Source of the DNA: Acinetobacter tjernbergiae DSM 14971 = CIP 107465
GTDB taxonomy: Bacteria; Pseudomonadota; Gammaproteobacteria; Pseudomonadales; Moraxellaceae
DNA: 64,000 nt
NCBI RefSeq assembly: GCF_000374425.1
Contig: NZ_KB894360.1
Span: forward strand, 62,001 to 126,000
Direction of reading: 5' to 3'
Positions 43,804 through 51,929 of this stretch are shown in pieces. Made by a program: the position numbers and the translations under genes. The notes beneath the pieces are model-generated. The model did no database searches. It was not told where the DNA came from and was given only the letters and a program-made list of their open reading frames with translations. Positions within the stretch are counted from its first letter, which is position 1, and each line of letters opens with the position of its first letter.

Positions 43804-44313
43804 TTAGTTCACCTCAATGCATTTTTTGTGACGTTCAACTTGACGTGCCCAGACTCCATAACAGCCGTTAGATCTGATAGAGCAATCACGCTTAGCAACA
43901 AACTTATACTTCAATAAAGAATCACAGGCAGCTTTGTATTGCCCTGCTTTTAAATTCCGAAGCATTGAAGAATTAGCAAAAGCAGATGTGCCGTATTGAT
44001 ATGTGAAATCGAGATAGATGTCATATTCAGCTTGTGAAAGCTTCACTCCATTCAAAGCTTTTTTAAAAGCAACTTCTCGCTTTGAAACATCGTTGCGAAG
44101 CCATTTATCAGCAGTTTCTCGTGTAATTGGTGGATCTGACATTTTGACTGGTGTGCCATTTGGCTTGAATGTTGAGCCATGCCCCTGCGTTGGTCGATCG
44201 CCAGCCACAGGAATAACTGGTTTTGCTGTGAATCCTTCTTTGATTTTTAAAGGCACAAAAAAAGCAGCCGAAGCTGCTAATAATGCGACTGAAATCTTAA
44301 TTTTATTCGACAT
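43804..44313 (-). CDS. Phage endolysin, GH24-type with signal-anchor
   Basis: 169 residues. A short N-terminal hydrophobic stretch (residues 7-20) looks like a signal-arrest-release anchor. The lysozyme region shows Glu26 (KEGF), Asp39 and Thr42 in VAGDRPTQGHG, then the substrate-side block LSQAEYDIYLDFTYQYGTSAF and C-terminal WARQVERHKKC. It hydrolyses peptidoglycan at the end of a phage cycle. Overlaps the holin-like gene by 11 bases, forming a lysis pair. Confidence 0.85.
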   Translation of the reverse strand: MSNKIKISVALLAASAAFFVPLKIKEGFTAKPVIPVAGDRPTQGHGSTFKPNGTPVKMSDPPITRETADKWLRNDVSKREVAFKKALNGVKLSQAEYDIYLDFTYQYGTSAFANSSMLRNLKAGQYKAACDSLLKYKFVAKRDCSIRSNGCYGVWARQVERHKKCIEVN

Positions 44314-44587
44314 TGCAATTCTCCTTGAGTTGCTTAATTTTCAACTCATGAATGTCTTGCTCTCGCTTCATGCGCAGATCAGACTCTTTTTCTTCTCGTT
44401 TATTCTTTTTTATTTGGAAATATGCATTCAATAAAAATCCAAACAAAGCAATAAAAAAGCCTGCCAGTGCTAACCAATCTATGCTCGCTATCATCCCAAA
44501 TATGCTTGCCCCCCCTCCGAAATATGTTGTTTTTGCTGATACCCCCGCTGCAATTTCTGCAACGCTGCTTGCTGCTTGATCTTGCAT
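44303..44587 (-). CDS. Holin-like protein
   Basis: 94 residues, SD GGGGAA before ATG 44587. One clear membrane helix (IDWLALAGFFIALFGFLLNA, about 35-54), a glycine/alanine-rich N-terminus that may form a second, and a charged coiled C-terminal tail (KREEKESDLRMKREQDIHEL). Size, topology and the 11-base overlap with an endolysin gene are those of a phage holin. Family assignment is by context. Confidence 0.7.
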   Translation of the reverse strand: MQDQAASSVAEIAAGVSAKTTYFGGGASIFGMIASIDWLALAGFFIALFGFLLNAYFQIKKNKREEKESDLRMKREQDIHELKIKQLKENCNVE

Positions 44588-44664
44588 TCACCATTCCCCT
44601 AATTTTTGATAATAAAAAAGCCCTAGCTCATTTAAAGCTAAGGCTTGATGTGGTTTGTTGTGCG

Positions 44665-47544
44665 TTACACCGCTTTTATAAATGCAAAGAAAACATCCCC
44701 GATCTGTTTATAGCCTGAATCAGCAGGATGGACAGCATTTATTTGCGGATATTCCAGCTTTGGATTGTGGCTGTTCACAGGAACGCCATCCGAAAAAATA
44801 GGGAAGTTGTTTTCTGTATCTAAATTCACACCACCTCCAACCACATAAATATTTTGTGCTTCTTTACCAGCATAATATTCATACAGTTTTTTGTTGTATG
44901 TGATGATATTTCGCTTCGTTCTCCATGAAGTTTGATTACACGCATAGTTATATCCAAATGCATCCTGATCAGCATACGAAGGTGGTGCTACAACAGCAAT
45001 CTTGGTAGACGCACTTGATGCCTTAATTGAGTTAATTAAAGTATCCAGTGCTGGAAATGCTGTTGATGTAAATGCTTCAACCGCAACATCACTTGTTAAG
45101 TTGAATGTATCGTTAATGCCTAACTGGATAAACACATAGTCAGGAGTTGATAGACTATTCACACTCAAATAGTTTGCAAAATTAATGGTCGAACCATCCC
45201 AGAAAGGATTACCAGGTTGTGATTGAACATTGCTAAACGCAATGGATGCATCTCCAGCCGCTGTATTGTCTTTCGCCAATGTTCCAGATGATCCATTAGT
45301 AGGTGCTGAACCGCTGGATAAGCTACAAGTGATTGTTCCTGAACCTCTACTTAATGCAATTTCTTGGACTAAAAACTTAGATCCACCATAAGCATAAATT
45401 GTTGCATTTACCGCTGGCTCTACAACAACTCCGCTGACTGAAAATCTATAATAAGTTCTTCCTGCGCCAGTGTAGTCAGCAATAGTCCAACCGCCGCGTC
45501 CTTCGTGTTTATTTGGAGCAGTGCCTCTTGTACCAACAAGACTGATATTCATCACATCTGTAACATCAATATCAAGTAATCGTTGCGTGATAACTCCTGG
45601 CTGAACTAGGGAATCGCCAATTACACAAACATTCTTTGTAATACCACTGTACGCATTTTTTGCTGCCAAAATCACTGAAGAGCTTTTAACATCCTGCAAC
45701 ACTCCTGTCTGTTTATTATGCACAGCCAAAGTTATTGGATAGGTTCCTGCTGTGTCTTGTGAAGTAGGTGTCCAAACCCAACCACGTTTCTTGTGAATAC
45801 CCTTTGTGCATGTCACATCATGTTCATACAGCTTGTAGTCCTCTACTAGCGTGTGTTCAGGATAAATATGGCTTTCCAAGCCTTCTAACGCATAAATTTT
45901 TGGCGGGATAACCAATGTTGGTACATAGTCACTTCCACTATTATCACTTGTAGTCATAACATCGAGAAGAAGTTGAAATCCAGCCTCAATGAATGCCGCA
46001 GGGTTTGTTGCTGTGATATTTAAAGCCCAACCCGCTGTATTTGTAGCGCCTAAGTTAAACCCTCGGCTTACCAAATTACCACTTAGAACAGTATGATATC
46101 CAATTCTAAAAGTTGCTAATGATGCATGTTTGAATGCAATAACGAATGGACTGTTAGCACCAATCGAGATTATCTGATCTAGTTCTATTATTGATTCATC
46201 ACCTAGATCCGAGCTTGGGAATACCTTACATGTTCCAGTGTAAGTGTAATTACCAGTGTTTGCAGATGTGACAAAATATCCCTGTGCGCCACTACTTACC
46301 GCTGATCCTGTAAAAATTCGATACTCAACATTTCCAACTGTTGGGTTCCAAATTCTTGCCTTAATTTTATTAAAATTGACTGCGCTGGTGTGTGTAGCAT
46401 TCAACCCGACATAGTAAGTATTAGTTGAATATATTGCTGTACCTAAAATTTCAGCAGGAGTAAAAGGCTTGCCAAAATAAGAGTATTGAGCAATTTCAGA
46501 TAAAAGTGCGGTATTACTTGCTGTAAGCTCTGTCTTTGATACAAAAATAGCCACCAAGTCCTCAAGTGTGCTTAGCGTACCCCACGGCTCCCAAGTTGTA
46601 CTTGATATTTTGCGTCGCACTTTCATTTTGAATAGATTGACATACGGCAAATAGATCTGCGTAGGGTAATCTACTCCTGCCGACGTTATGCCCAAAACAA
46701 ATATCGTGCCTGACTGATGGAACCCTGCATTATCTTGTGGCCAATTGATTAGATTTCCTGTTGCTAAATTTGCAGATAGTTTGTACTTACCGTCTATAAC
46801 AAAATTGTTTACGTTGTTTCCTGCAACAATCGCTACAGACTTAAACATTGGGTTCGCGTCAGCATAGTTTTTTGCTTGTTGTAATGGATCGTAAACAGAT
46901 TTTGTGAAAGTTGTTCCATCCCACTGCCAGTCGCCATTATTTGATGATGTCGCGTCATTGGTAACCATAACTTTTGATTTTGCAGGAATGCTTGCTTTGT
47001 CTGCGTCCATTGCTGCATATGTTAGATATGCTTTGTTTCCTACCCCCAACGTATTGACTTGAGTTTGGATAGCAGCTTCTGCGCTTACAGCTCTATTTGT
47101 CTCATTCGTTACTGCGGTGCTTAATGCTGTTTCTGCTGTAGTTGCTCGTGCAACTTCATTAGTTATACTTGTTGATAGAGCTGCTTCAGCCAATTGAGCT
47201 CTGCTGGTTTCATTATTTACAGATTCTTGGACTCTAGCTGCCAGTGCTAATTGCTCAAAAAACTGCTCTATTAAAATGATTGTATTATTCTTATTTGATA
47301 CCGAAATAGAGCAATTATTTACTTCAGTGTAAATCTTAGCGGGCAATTCACCGTTAATGATATAACCATTTTTAGTGCGAATCGGCTGTTGTGCTAATTC
47401 CGTTTTTTCTTCATCCCAATACACATTGATTGGAAAACTTACTGGGTCTTTGCCACTTTCCCCAATAAAAACAAAGCCCTCATTAAGAGGGCTTCCATCA
47501 ATATCAGTGAAAATTAGGTGTGGCGGGGTAATAATATTACTCAT
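44665..47544 (-). CDS. Phage tailspike with SGNH-hydrolase domain
   Basis: 959 residues. The N-terminus (~1-100) resembles the P22 tailspike head-binding domain (PHLIFTDIDGSPLNEGFVFIG, parts PHLIFTDIDGSPL). Residues ~107-160 hold three repeats of NExxRAxxAExALST, probably a trimeric coiled coil. The C-terminal ~350 residues are an SGNH/GDSL esterase: VCVIGDSLVQPG (catalytic Ser), FIQLGINDT (Gly-Asn block) and AVHPADSGYKQ (catalytic His). Expected to bind and deacetylate capsular polysaccharide of the host. SD GGAAAG precedes ATG 47544. Confidence 0.85.
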   Translation of the reverse strand: MSNIITPPHLIFTDIDGSPLNEGFVFIGESGKDPVSFPINVYWDEEKTELAQQPIRTKNGYIINGELPAKIYTEVNNCSISVSNKNNTIILIEQFFEQLALAARVQESVNNETSRAQLAEAALSTSITNEVARATTAETALSTAVTNETNRAVSAEAAIQTQVNTLGVGNKAYLTYAAMDADKASIPAKSKVMVTNDATSSNNGDWQWDGTTFTKSVYDPLQQAKNYADANPMFKSVAIVAGNNVNNFVIDGKYKLSANLATGNLINWPQDNAGFHQSGTIFVLGITSAGVDYPTQIYLPYVNLFKMKVRRKISSTTWEPWGTLSTLEDLVAIFVSKTELTASNTALLSEIAQYSYFGKPFTPAEILGTAIYSTNTYYVGLNATHTSAVNFNKIKARIWNPTVGNVEYRIFTGSAVSSGAQGYFVTSANTGNYTYTGTCKVFPSSDLGDESIIELDQIISIGANSPFVIAFKHASLATFRIGYHTVLSGNLVSRGFNLGATNTAGWALNITATNPAAFIEAGFQLLLDVMTTSDNSGSDYVPTLVIPPKIYALEGLESHIYPEHTLVEDYKLYEHDVTCTKGIHKKRGWVWTPTSQDTAGTYPITLAVHNKQTGVLQDVKSSSVILAAKNAYSGITKNVCVIGDSLVQPGVITQRLLDIDVTDVMNISLVGTRGTAPNKHEGRGGWTIADYTGAGRTYYRFSVSGVVVEPAVNATIYAYGGSKFLVQEIALSRGSGTITCSLSSGSAPTNGSSGTLAKDNTAAGDASIAFSNVQSQPGNPFWDGSTINFANYLSVNSLSTPDYVFIQLGINDTFNLTSDVAVEAFTSTAFPALDTLINSIKASSASTKIAVVAPPSYADQDAFGYNYACNQTSWRTKRNIITYNKKLYEYYAGKEAQNIYVVGGGVNLDTENNFPIFSDGVPVNSHNPKLEYPQINAVHPADSGYKQIGDVFFAFIKAV

Positions 47545-47553
47545 AATTCTTTC

Positions 47554-47757
47554 CTAGCAATTTATTGACAAGGTGACTTCTGCTGCATCAAGAGCTGCTG
47601 TTAATCCAAATGATTTGATTTGAAGTTGTGTTTTTGATTTAACTCCTGAATTTGGACGTCCAAATACGACAGGCCCATATGTTCCTGTTTCATTATCTCC
47701 TGCATCAGCAGAATTTAGCCTTGCAGCACAAGCTGCCAAAGGTGTCTCACCAATAGT
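47554..47757 (-). pseudogene. 3' fragment of an upstream phage tail gene
   Basis: About 67 codons open from ~47757 to a TAG at 47554, just before the tailspike gene: ETPLAACAARLNSADAGDNE ... GPVVFGRPNSGVKSKTQLQI ... ending TLSINC. It has no plausible start or ribosome site and runs into the opposite-strand fragment 47740-47890, so it is the tail of a larger gene cut by a deletion. Confidence 0.5.
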
Positions 47758-47890
47758 TCAGGGTGGTGCGGTTAGAGCTGGACAAGCTGCTCAACAGGCA
47801 GCACAAGCAGCAATCCAAGCATACGTTGATCGTCTCGATGTTGTAGAGATCAAAGACATTATCGAACAAGAACTAAGAGAGCGCATTTAA
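47740..47890 (+). pseudogene. 3' fragment of a rightward phage gene
   Basis: About 50 codons ending at TAA 47888-47890 with product ...QAAKGVSPIVQGGAVRAGQ, then an alanine/glutamine run and YVDRLDVVEIKDIIEQELRE. Alanine-rich helical C-terminus, no start. It abuts the minus-strand fragment, marking a deletion junction near 47.75 kb. Confidence 0.45.
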
Positions 47891-47910
47891 GCGCTCCGTG
47901 GAGAAGAAGA

Positions 47911-48102
47911 ATGAAAGTTGAAGGTAATGAAATAATTTTAGAGCATGGATCTGTCTCAGTTAGTGCAAATTGGTGTGGTGGTTCTCAGGTTTCTTTGGAT
48001 GTGTCTTTGTTTATAGATAGCACTGAAAAGCATTATGACTGCGACTCTATAGAAATGGCATTTATTGAGTATGAACGGATTACTGGTGAATGTCATGACT
48101 GA
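47911..48102 (+). CDS. Small hypothetical phage protein
   Basis: 63 residues, SD GGAGAAGAAG before ATG 47911, 20 bases after the preceding fragment. Acidic beta-type protein: MKVEGNEIILEHGSVSVSAN ... DCDSIEMAFIEYERITGECH. Its 3' end overlaps the convergent integrase by 23 bases. Function unknown. Confidence 0.6.
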   Translation: MKVEGNEIILEHGSVSVSANWCGGSQVSLDVSLFIDSTEKHYDCDSIEMAFIEYERITGECHD

Positions 48103-49105
48103 CCCTTGGAAAGAATTTGCACTCGTAATTTGGATTGTAATAAGTGTTGATAAGAATATTAATCGTCTTATGTCCTGTTATCTTCGCTAAAACCTCAACT
48201 GGTAATTTTCTATTTCTAACCATCCTGGTGATTGCTTCATGGCGAGTGTCATGAAAGTTGATATGACTTAACCCTGCTTCATCACGCATACGAATCCATG
48301 TTCGCTTGAATGTCTTAACTTTAACTGGAACTAAAATATCATTTTCAACTGGCAATAACGAAAGAAGTCTTTTTGCTTCTTTTGACAATGGTACATCACG
48401 AGATTCTCCATTTTTAGTAATCGGCAAATGAATAAACCCGTCGCGTACATCTTTGCGCTTCATCGCAAGGATCTCACCCTGACGCATTGCAGTTTCTAAA
48501 GCAAATAATAAAGACCAGCCTACATAATGTTGAGAATAAAAAGGTGCCGTCTCATTATCCCATTTTGATCTTTTAAAAATCTTCTCTTGATCTTCTGGCG
48601 AAATACGCTGACTTCTACCTTTACCTTTATCTGGCTTAACTACTGTATTCCATACATTATTCTCTATTAGAAAAAGCTCTTTTTGGGCATATGTAAAGAT
48701 AGCTGAGAACATTGCGAACTCACGCAGTGCAGTACTGCTTTTCACTTCTAGAACACGCCTATTTCGCCAACGGACAATATCATTAGGCTTGAAGTCATAA
48801 ATTGACTTATTAGCTAACTCACCAGTGATGCGCTCTAAGTTATCCAGTTTGTTTCTAATCACATGACTAGACTTTAGCTTAGAACCTTTTTCTAAAAAGT
48901 ATTTCTCACATAACTTTTTAAAAGGAAATGAGGGTTTAATTCCTTTTTCTTCTTGGGCCTTTCCTGTTTTAAATTCAAGAAGTTTCAAGGCTGCCCATTG
49001 CTCACATTCTTTTTCTGTATCTCTAGTGGCACTTATCCTTCTGCCTTCATACATTAACTCTATTCGAAAAGAGTCTCCTCTTTTTCTAGGTTTTGGAATC
49101 TTCAT
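48080..49105 (-). CDS. int: Tyrosine site-specific integrase (complete)
   Basis: 341 residues. N-terminal arm-binding domain (MKIPKPRKRGDSFRIELMYE), SAM-like core-binding domain (~60-165) and a full catalytic domain: Arg in LETAMRQGEILAMKR, HxxR in NFHDTRHEAITRM, the GHKTINILINTYY box with catalytic His and nucleophile Tyr. It lies at the right end of the element with its start facing the att site 152 bases away. Predicted to recombine the yceI 3' end with the element's att. Confidence 0.92.
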   Translation of the reverse strand: MKIPKPRKRGDSFRIELMYEGRRISATRDTEKECEQWAALKLLEFKTGKAQEEKGIKPSFPFKKLCEKYFLEKGSKLKSSHVIRNKLDNLERITGELANKSIYDFKPNDIVRWRNRRVLEVKSSTALREFAMFSAIFTYAQKELFLIENNVWNTVVKPDKGKGRSQRISPEDQEKIFKRSKWDNETAPFYSQHYVGWSLLFALETAMRQGEILAMKRKDVRDGFIHLPITKNGESRDVPLSKEAKRLLSLLPVENDILVPVKVKTFKRTWIRMRDEAGLSHINFHDTRHEAITRMVRNRKLPVEVLAKITGHKTINILINTYYNPNYECKFFPRVSHDIHQ

Positions 49106-49108
49106 TTC

Positions 49109-49128
49109 TCGGCGTAATCTTGGCGTAA
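49109..49128 (+). repeat. Integrase arm-type repeat pair, right end of yceI element
   Basis: TCGGCGTAA and TTGGCGTAA, 11 bases apart, just upstream of int and 130 bases from the right att repeat. Confidence 0.6.
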
Positions 49129-49257
49129 TATTCTTTTTATTTTAGCTATTTTATTGCGAAAATGAAGAAAATAATCAACTTTTTAAAAATCATAGGCGAT
49201 AAAAAAGCTTGTAAAATACATGAAAAATATCTTACAAGCCATTGTATTTATTAAATA

Positions 49258-49319
49258 TTATTTCGCAGCAGTTGCTTCAGTTGTAATATTTACAGTGATT
49301 TTGTCACCTACGTTCGGAA
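49258..49319 (-). repeat. Right att repeat inside the yceI 3' end
   Basis: Partner of 43345-43406; the 50-base core 49262-49311 is identical. Integration restores the full YceI reading frame. Confidence 0.9.
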
Positions 49320-49836
49320 CGTAGTTACCGATACCAAATACTGAGCGATCAAATGAAGTCGTTGCATTAAATCCAATTGCAGGTACTTTCGCCATTGGAT
49401 GCTCGCCTTGTTTATTCAGTACAGCATCCAATACCACAGGTTTAGTTACACCTTTAACGGTTAAATCACCTGTAATTTTAAAGTGCTTTTTATCTTTGGT
49501 TTCTACTTTGGTACTTTTAAAGGTAATGTTTGGATATTTTGCGGCATTAAACCAAGCTTCCTCTTGGAATTCTTTATCCAAAGCAGCAACATTGGTATTT
49601 ACACTACTTAAAGGAATCGTTACTTCCACAGATGAGTTAGCAGGCTTTGCATTATCAACTTTAATCACACCTTGGATATCAGTGAAATTTGCACTTGGTG
49701 TAGAGAAACCAAAGTGATTCCAGCTAAATACTGTTGCTGTATGTGTTGGATCGATTTTATAGTCTACTGGCGCAGCTAATGTTACAGAACTTGCGATAGC
49801 AGCAGCTAAACCGAGGCTTAATGTTTTAAATTGCAT
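49258..49836 (-). CDS. YceI family periplasmic protein
   Basis: 192 residues. Signal peptide (MQFKTLSLGLAAAIASSVTLA). Lipocalin-like YceI fold: YKIDPTHTATVFSWNHFGFS (parts IDPTHTATVF, WNHFGFS), FTDIQGVIKVD, FNAAKYPNITFKSTKVE and VTKPVVLDAVLNKQGEHPM. Members bind isoprenoid or lipid-like molecules. The last 20 codons are the attachment site of the adjacent phage element, so the gene's current 3' end and terminator were supplied by the element. Confidence 0.92.
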   Translation of the reverse strand: MQFKTLSLGLAAAIASSVTLAAPVDYKIDPTHTATVFSWNHFGFSTPSANFTDIQGVIKVDNAKPANSSVEVTIPLSSVNTNVAALDKEFQEEAWFNAAKYPNITFKSTKVETKDKKHFKITGDLTVKGVTKPVVLDAVLNKQGEHPMAKVPAIGFNATTSFDRSVFGIGNYVPNVGDKITVNITTEATAAK

Positions 49837-50063
49837 TTTTCGTATCCTTGTTTGATATAGGCAATAGTTTATAGGTCAAGTATTTTTATTCATTATTCTT
49901 TATAAAACGATATGTTTCATCCATGCAACAATAAAAGCGTTACAGCACATATCAAACACAATTATTATAAGACTATTCGGTACTGGACAATTGACCCTAT
50001 AAACAACATGATCAATTGGTATATTTTCATTTAATTTCTTATAGATAAACAACAAGGTAAAAC

Positions 50064-50474
50064 ATGACACATACAGCACAAGCACTGAGTACATCTACAC
50101 CTTATCGTGTAACACTTACAGATTCTTCAGGTCATACTTGGTATGCAGATGAGCCTACCGATAAAGGTGGTCAAGATACAGCACCAAATCCAATTCAGTT
50201 ACTCTTGTCTGCGTTAGGTGCGTGTACAACTATTACACTGGAAATGTATGCCAACCACAAAGGGATTAAGCTTGATCATGTTCAGGTTGATTTGGCTTTA
50301 AATCCCAATGGCGAACCTGAATCAGGTCAAAACAATATTGAACGTAAAATTATCTTAAAAGGTGAATTTACCGAAGATCAGCACAAACGATTACTCAAAG
50401 TAGCTGAAAGCTGTCCTGTGCATAAATTATTAACGTCGAATATCTCGATTCAGAGTGAATTGAATATAGAGTAA
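50064..50474 (+). CDS. OsmC family peroxiredoxin-like protein
   Basis: 136 residues, SD AAGG. OsmC/Ohr fold with the two reactive cysteines in GACTTITLEMYA and AESCPVHKLL, and NPIQLLLSALGAC as the conserved helix. Likely a thiol-dependent hydroperoxide reductase of the YhfA/OsmC branch. A diverged copy of its last 34 codons is found at 51022-51123. Confidence 0.88.
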   Translation: MTHTAQALSTSTPYRVTLTDSSGHTWYADEPTDKGGQDTAPNPIQLLLSALGACTTITLEMYANHKGIKLDHVQVDLALNPNGEPESGQNNIERKIILKGEFTEDQHKRLLKVAESCPVHKLLTSNISIQSELNIE

Positions 50475-50483
50475 ATACGCTTA

Positions 50484-50981
50484 CTAGATTTCAATTAAAT
50501 CTGTTTTCCATTTCAATGATTCACCCATAGAAACTTCTATTGCTGAATTTACTATTTCGATGAATTCAGCAGGAATAAATGAATACAAATTTTCGCCATC
50601 AAAATAAATCCAAAATTCAGGTGGTGGAGTATCGCAACCATCGATAAACCCACCTGTTTCACTCTCCCCTAGACTATCAAACATCGTTGAATGAACATTA
50701 AAAGCTAAGATTTTCCCTTCTAGCTTTAATAAAGATTTATTGATCTCAAGGTTAAGCCTATTTTGAATCACTTGATCAAAATAGGAATGTAATCGAGAAG
50801 AATAGTTATCAACTCTCTCATTATGCTCCTTTATTTTTGAACTTTCGTGGAGAAAACAAATCAAAAAATCATATTCAGCGTGTTGCCAAAATCTTTTACT
50901 TCCGTTCAAATTAAAAAAGTATAAATATTTGATATTATTTAATATTTCATCAAAAGAATTAAGTTCAAATTCTGTTTTCAT
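50484..50981 (-). CDS. Hypothetical protein between osmC and its partial copy
   Basis: 165 residues from ATG 50981 (GGGGAT six bases upstream). Soluble, aromatic and acidic, low GC. GGFIDGCDTPPPEFWIYFD near residue 115 is distinctive. It resembles SMI1/immunity-type small proteins in general character, but I cannot assign a family. Bracketed by osmC and a partial osmC copy, so probably inserted. Confidence 0.6.
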   Translation of the reverse strand: MKTEFELNSFDEILNNIKYLYFFNLNGSKRFWQHAEYDFLICFLHESSKIKEHNERVDNYSSRLHSYFDQVIQNRLNLEINKSLLKLEGKILAFNVHSTMFDSLGESETGGFIDGCDTPPPEFWIYFDGENLYSFIPAEFIEIVNSAIEVSMGESLKWKTDLIEI

Positions 50982-51021
50982 CACGATATCCCCACAATCT
51001 ATTAAATTTCAATAAAGTACC

Positions 51022-51123
51022 ACTGATCTGCACAAACGCCTGTTAAAAGTAGCGGAAAATTGCCCGACTCATAAATTGTTAACGTCGAATATTTCGATTC
51101 AGAGTAAATTAAATATCGGATGA
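51022..51123 (+). pseudogene. Partial second copy of osmC 3' end
   Basis: 34 codons reading TDLHKRLLKVAENCPTHKLL, then TSNISIQSKLNIG and stop, against osmC's DQHKRLLKVAESCPVHKLLT and TSNISIQSELNIE. DNA identity is about 80 percent. No upstream part remains. Confidence 0.8.
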
Positions 51124-51128
51124 GTGAT

Positions 51129-51163
51129 ATAAATATAGTCTTTATGTTAAAGACTATATTTTA
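51129..51163. terminator. Terminator-like hairpin
   Basis: ATATAGTCTTTA / TAAAGACTATAT stem followed by TTTTATAAAA, between the osmC fragment and the convergent 51161 gene. Confidence 0.65.
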
Positions 51164-51793
51164 TAAAAATTTAATATTTAACTGATAATTAAGTTCCTGA
51201 CACTCAAATTCTTCCAACATATGCTGAGGAACGATCTGTTTTGCTTCTGGGCTTATAATCATATAAGTTAAGTCATACCAATTCACTTCACTCTTATCAT
51301 CTGGACAGTAGAAATGCCCCTTTTGTTGATCCAATTTAATGTATTTTCCATTAACACCTCTTAACTCATAGCCATATTTATGGGATAAAAGTATGTTCAC
51401 CAGCTCTACAATTTTAGGCTTATATTGTGGAAAAAGTTCTGTTTTTTCAAAATAATGAACCATCTCTAAACTTGCCATCTTCAAAAATTGTGTTTCGTAT
51501 TCATTAACACAATCAACTTCAAATAATCGCCAAGTAGATAAATTTTCAATATCTTGCAAACTTTGAATTAGACAGTCTGTATATTTAAATAGGTGATATT
51601 TACATAAATTCTGCTTTGGGTCTTCTGTGAAAAGAATTTCTGTATCAAAACCCAGCCCAAGTTCAGCCATAGCACTTTGCTCAAATAGAGCATTCCTAAG
51701 TTTTAAACGCCAGTCATCAAATTCAAAATAATAAGCACGGTTAGCAGCGATTCTACAAATCATTGAGAATAAATGTGGTGGTATGTCAGTCAT
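51161..51793 (-). CDS. Hypothetical protein
   Basis: 210 residues, ATG 51793. Helical, aromatic-rich soluble protein (IAANRAYYFEFDDWRLKLRN; EYETQFLKMASLEMVHYFE; YGYELRGVNGKYIKLDQQKG). No signal peptide or membrane segment. No family recognised. Lower GC than tkt next to it. Confidence 0.6.
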   Translation of the reverse strand: MTDIPPHLFSMICRIAANRAYYFEFDDWRLKLRNALFEQSAMAELGLGFDTEILFTEDPKQNLCKYHLFKYTDCLIQSLQDIENLSTWRLFEVDCVNEYETQFLKMASLEMVHYFEKTELFPQYKPKIVELVNILLSHKYGYELRGVNGKYIKLDQQKGHFYCPDDKSEVNWYDLTYMIISPEAKQIVPQHMLEEFECQELNYQLNIKFL

Positions 51794-51883
51794 GATCGTT
51801 ATTATTAACCGATAGCAAAGAGAATATTGAATAATTTCGTTAGTTATATCAGCATTGATTTTATAAACTCAATTGAGATACAT

Positions 51884-51913
51884 AAAAAAGCGCCCTATTC
51901 AGGACGCTTTTTT
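51884..51913 (-). terminator. Terminator of tkt
   Basis: AAAAAAGCGCCCT / AGGACGCTTTTTT with U-runs, directly after the tkt stop on the minus strand. Confidence 0.85.
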
Positions 51914-51929
51914 ATACCACTTAATTCAA

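Noticed and set aside
47600..47760. Plus-strand extension of the alanine-rich fragment leftward to 47625
   Set aside because: The minus strand here encodes the better protein sequence; the plus frame is its shadow, helped by a near-palindromic GGACGTCC stretch.
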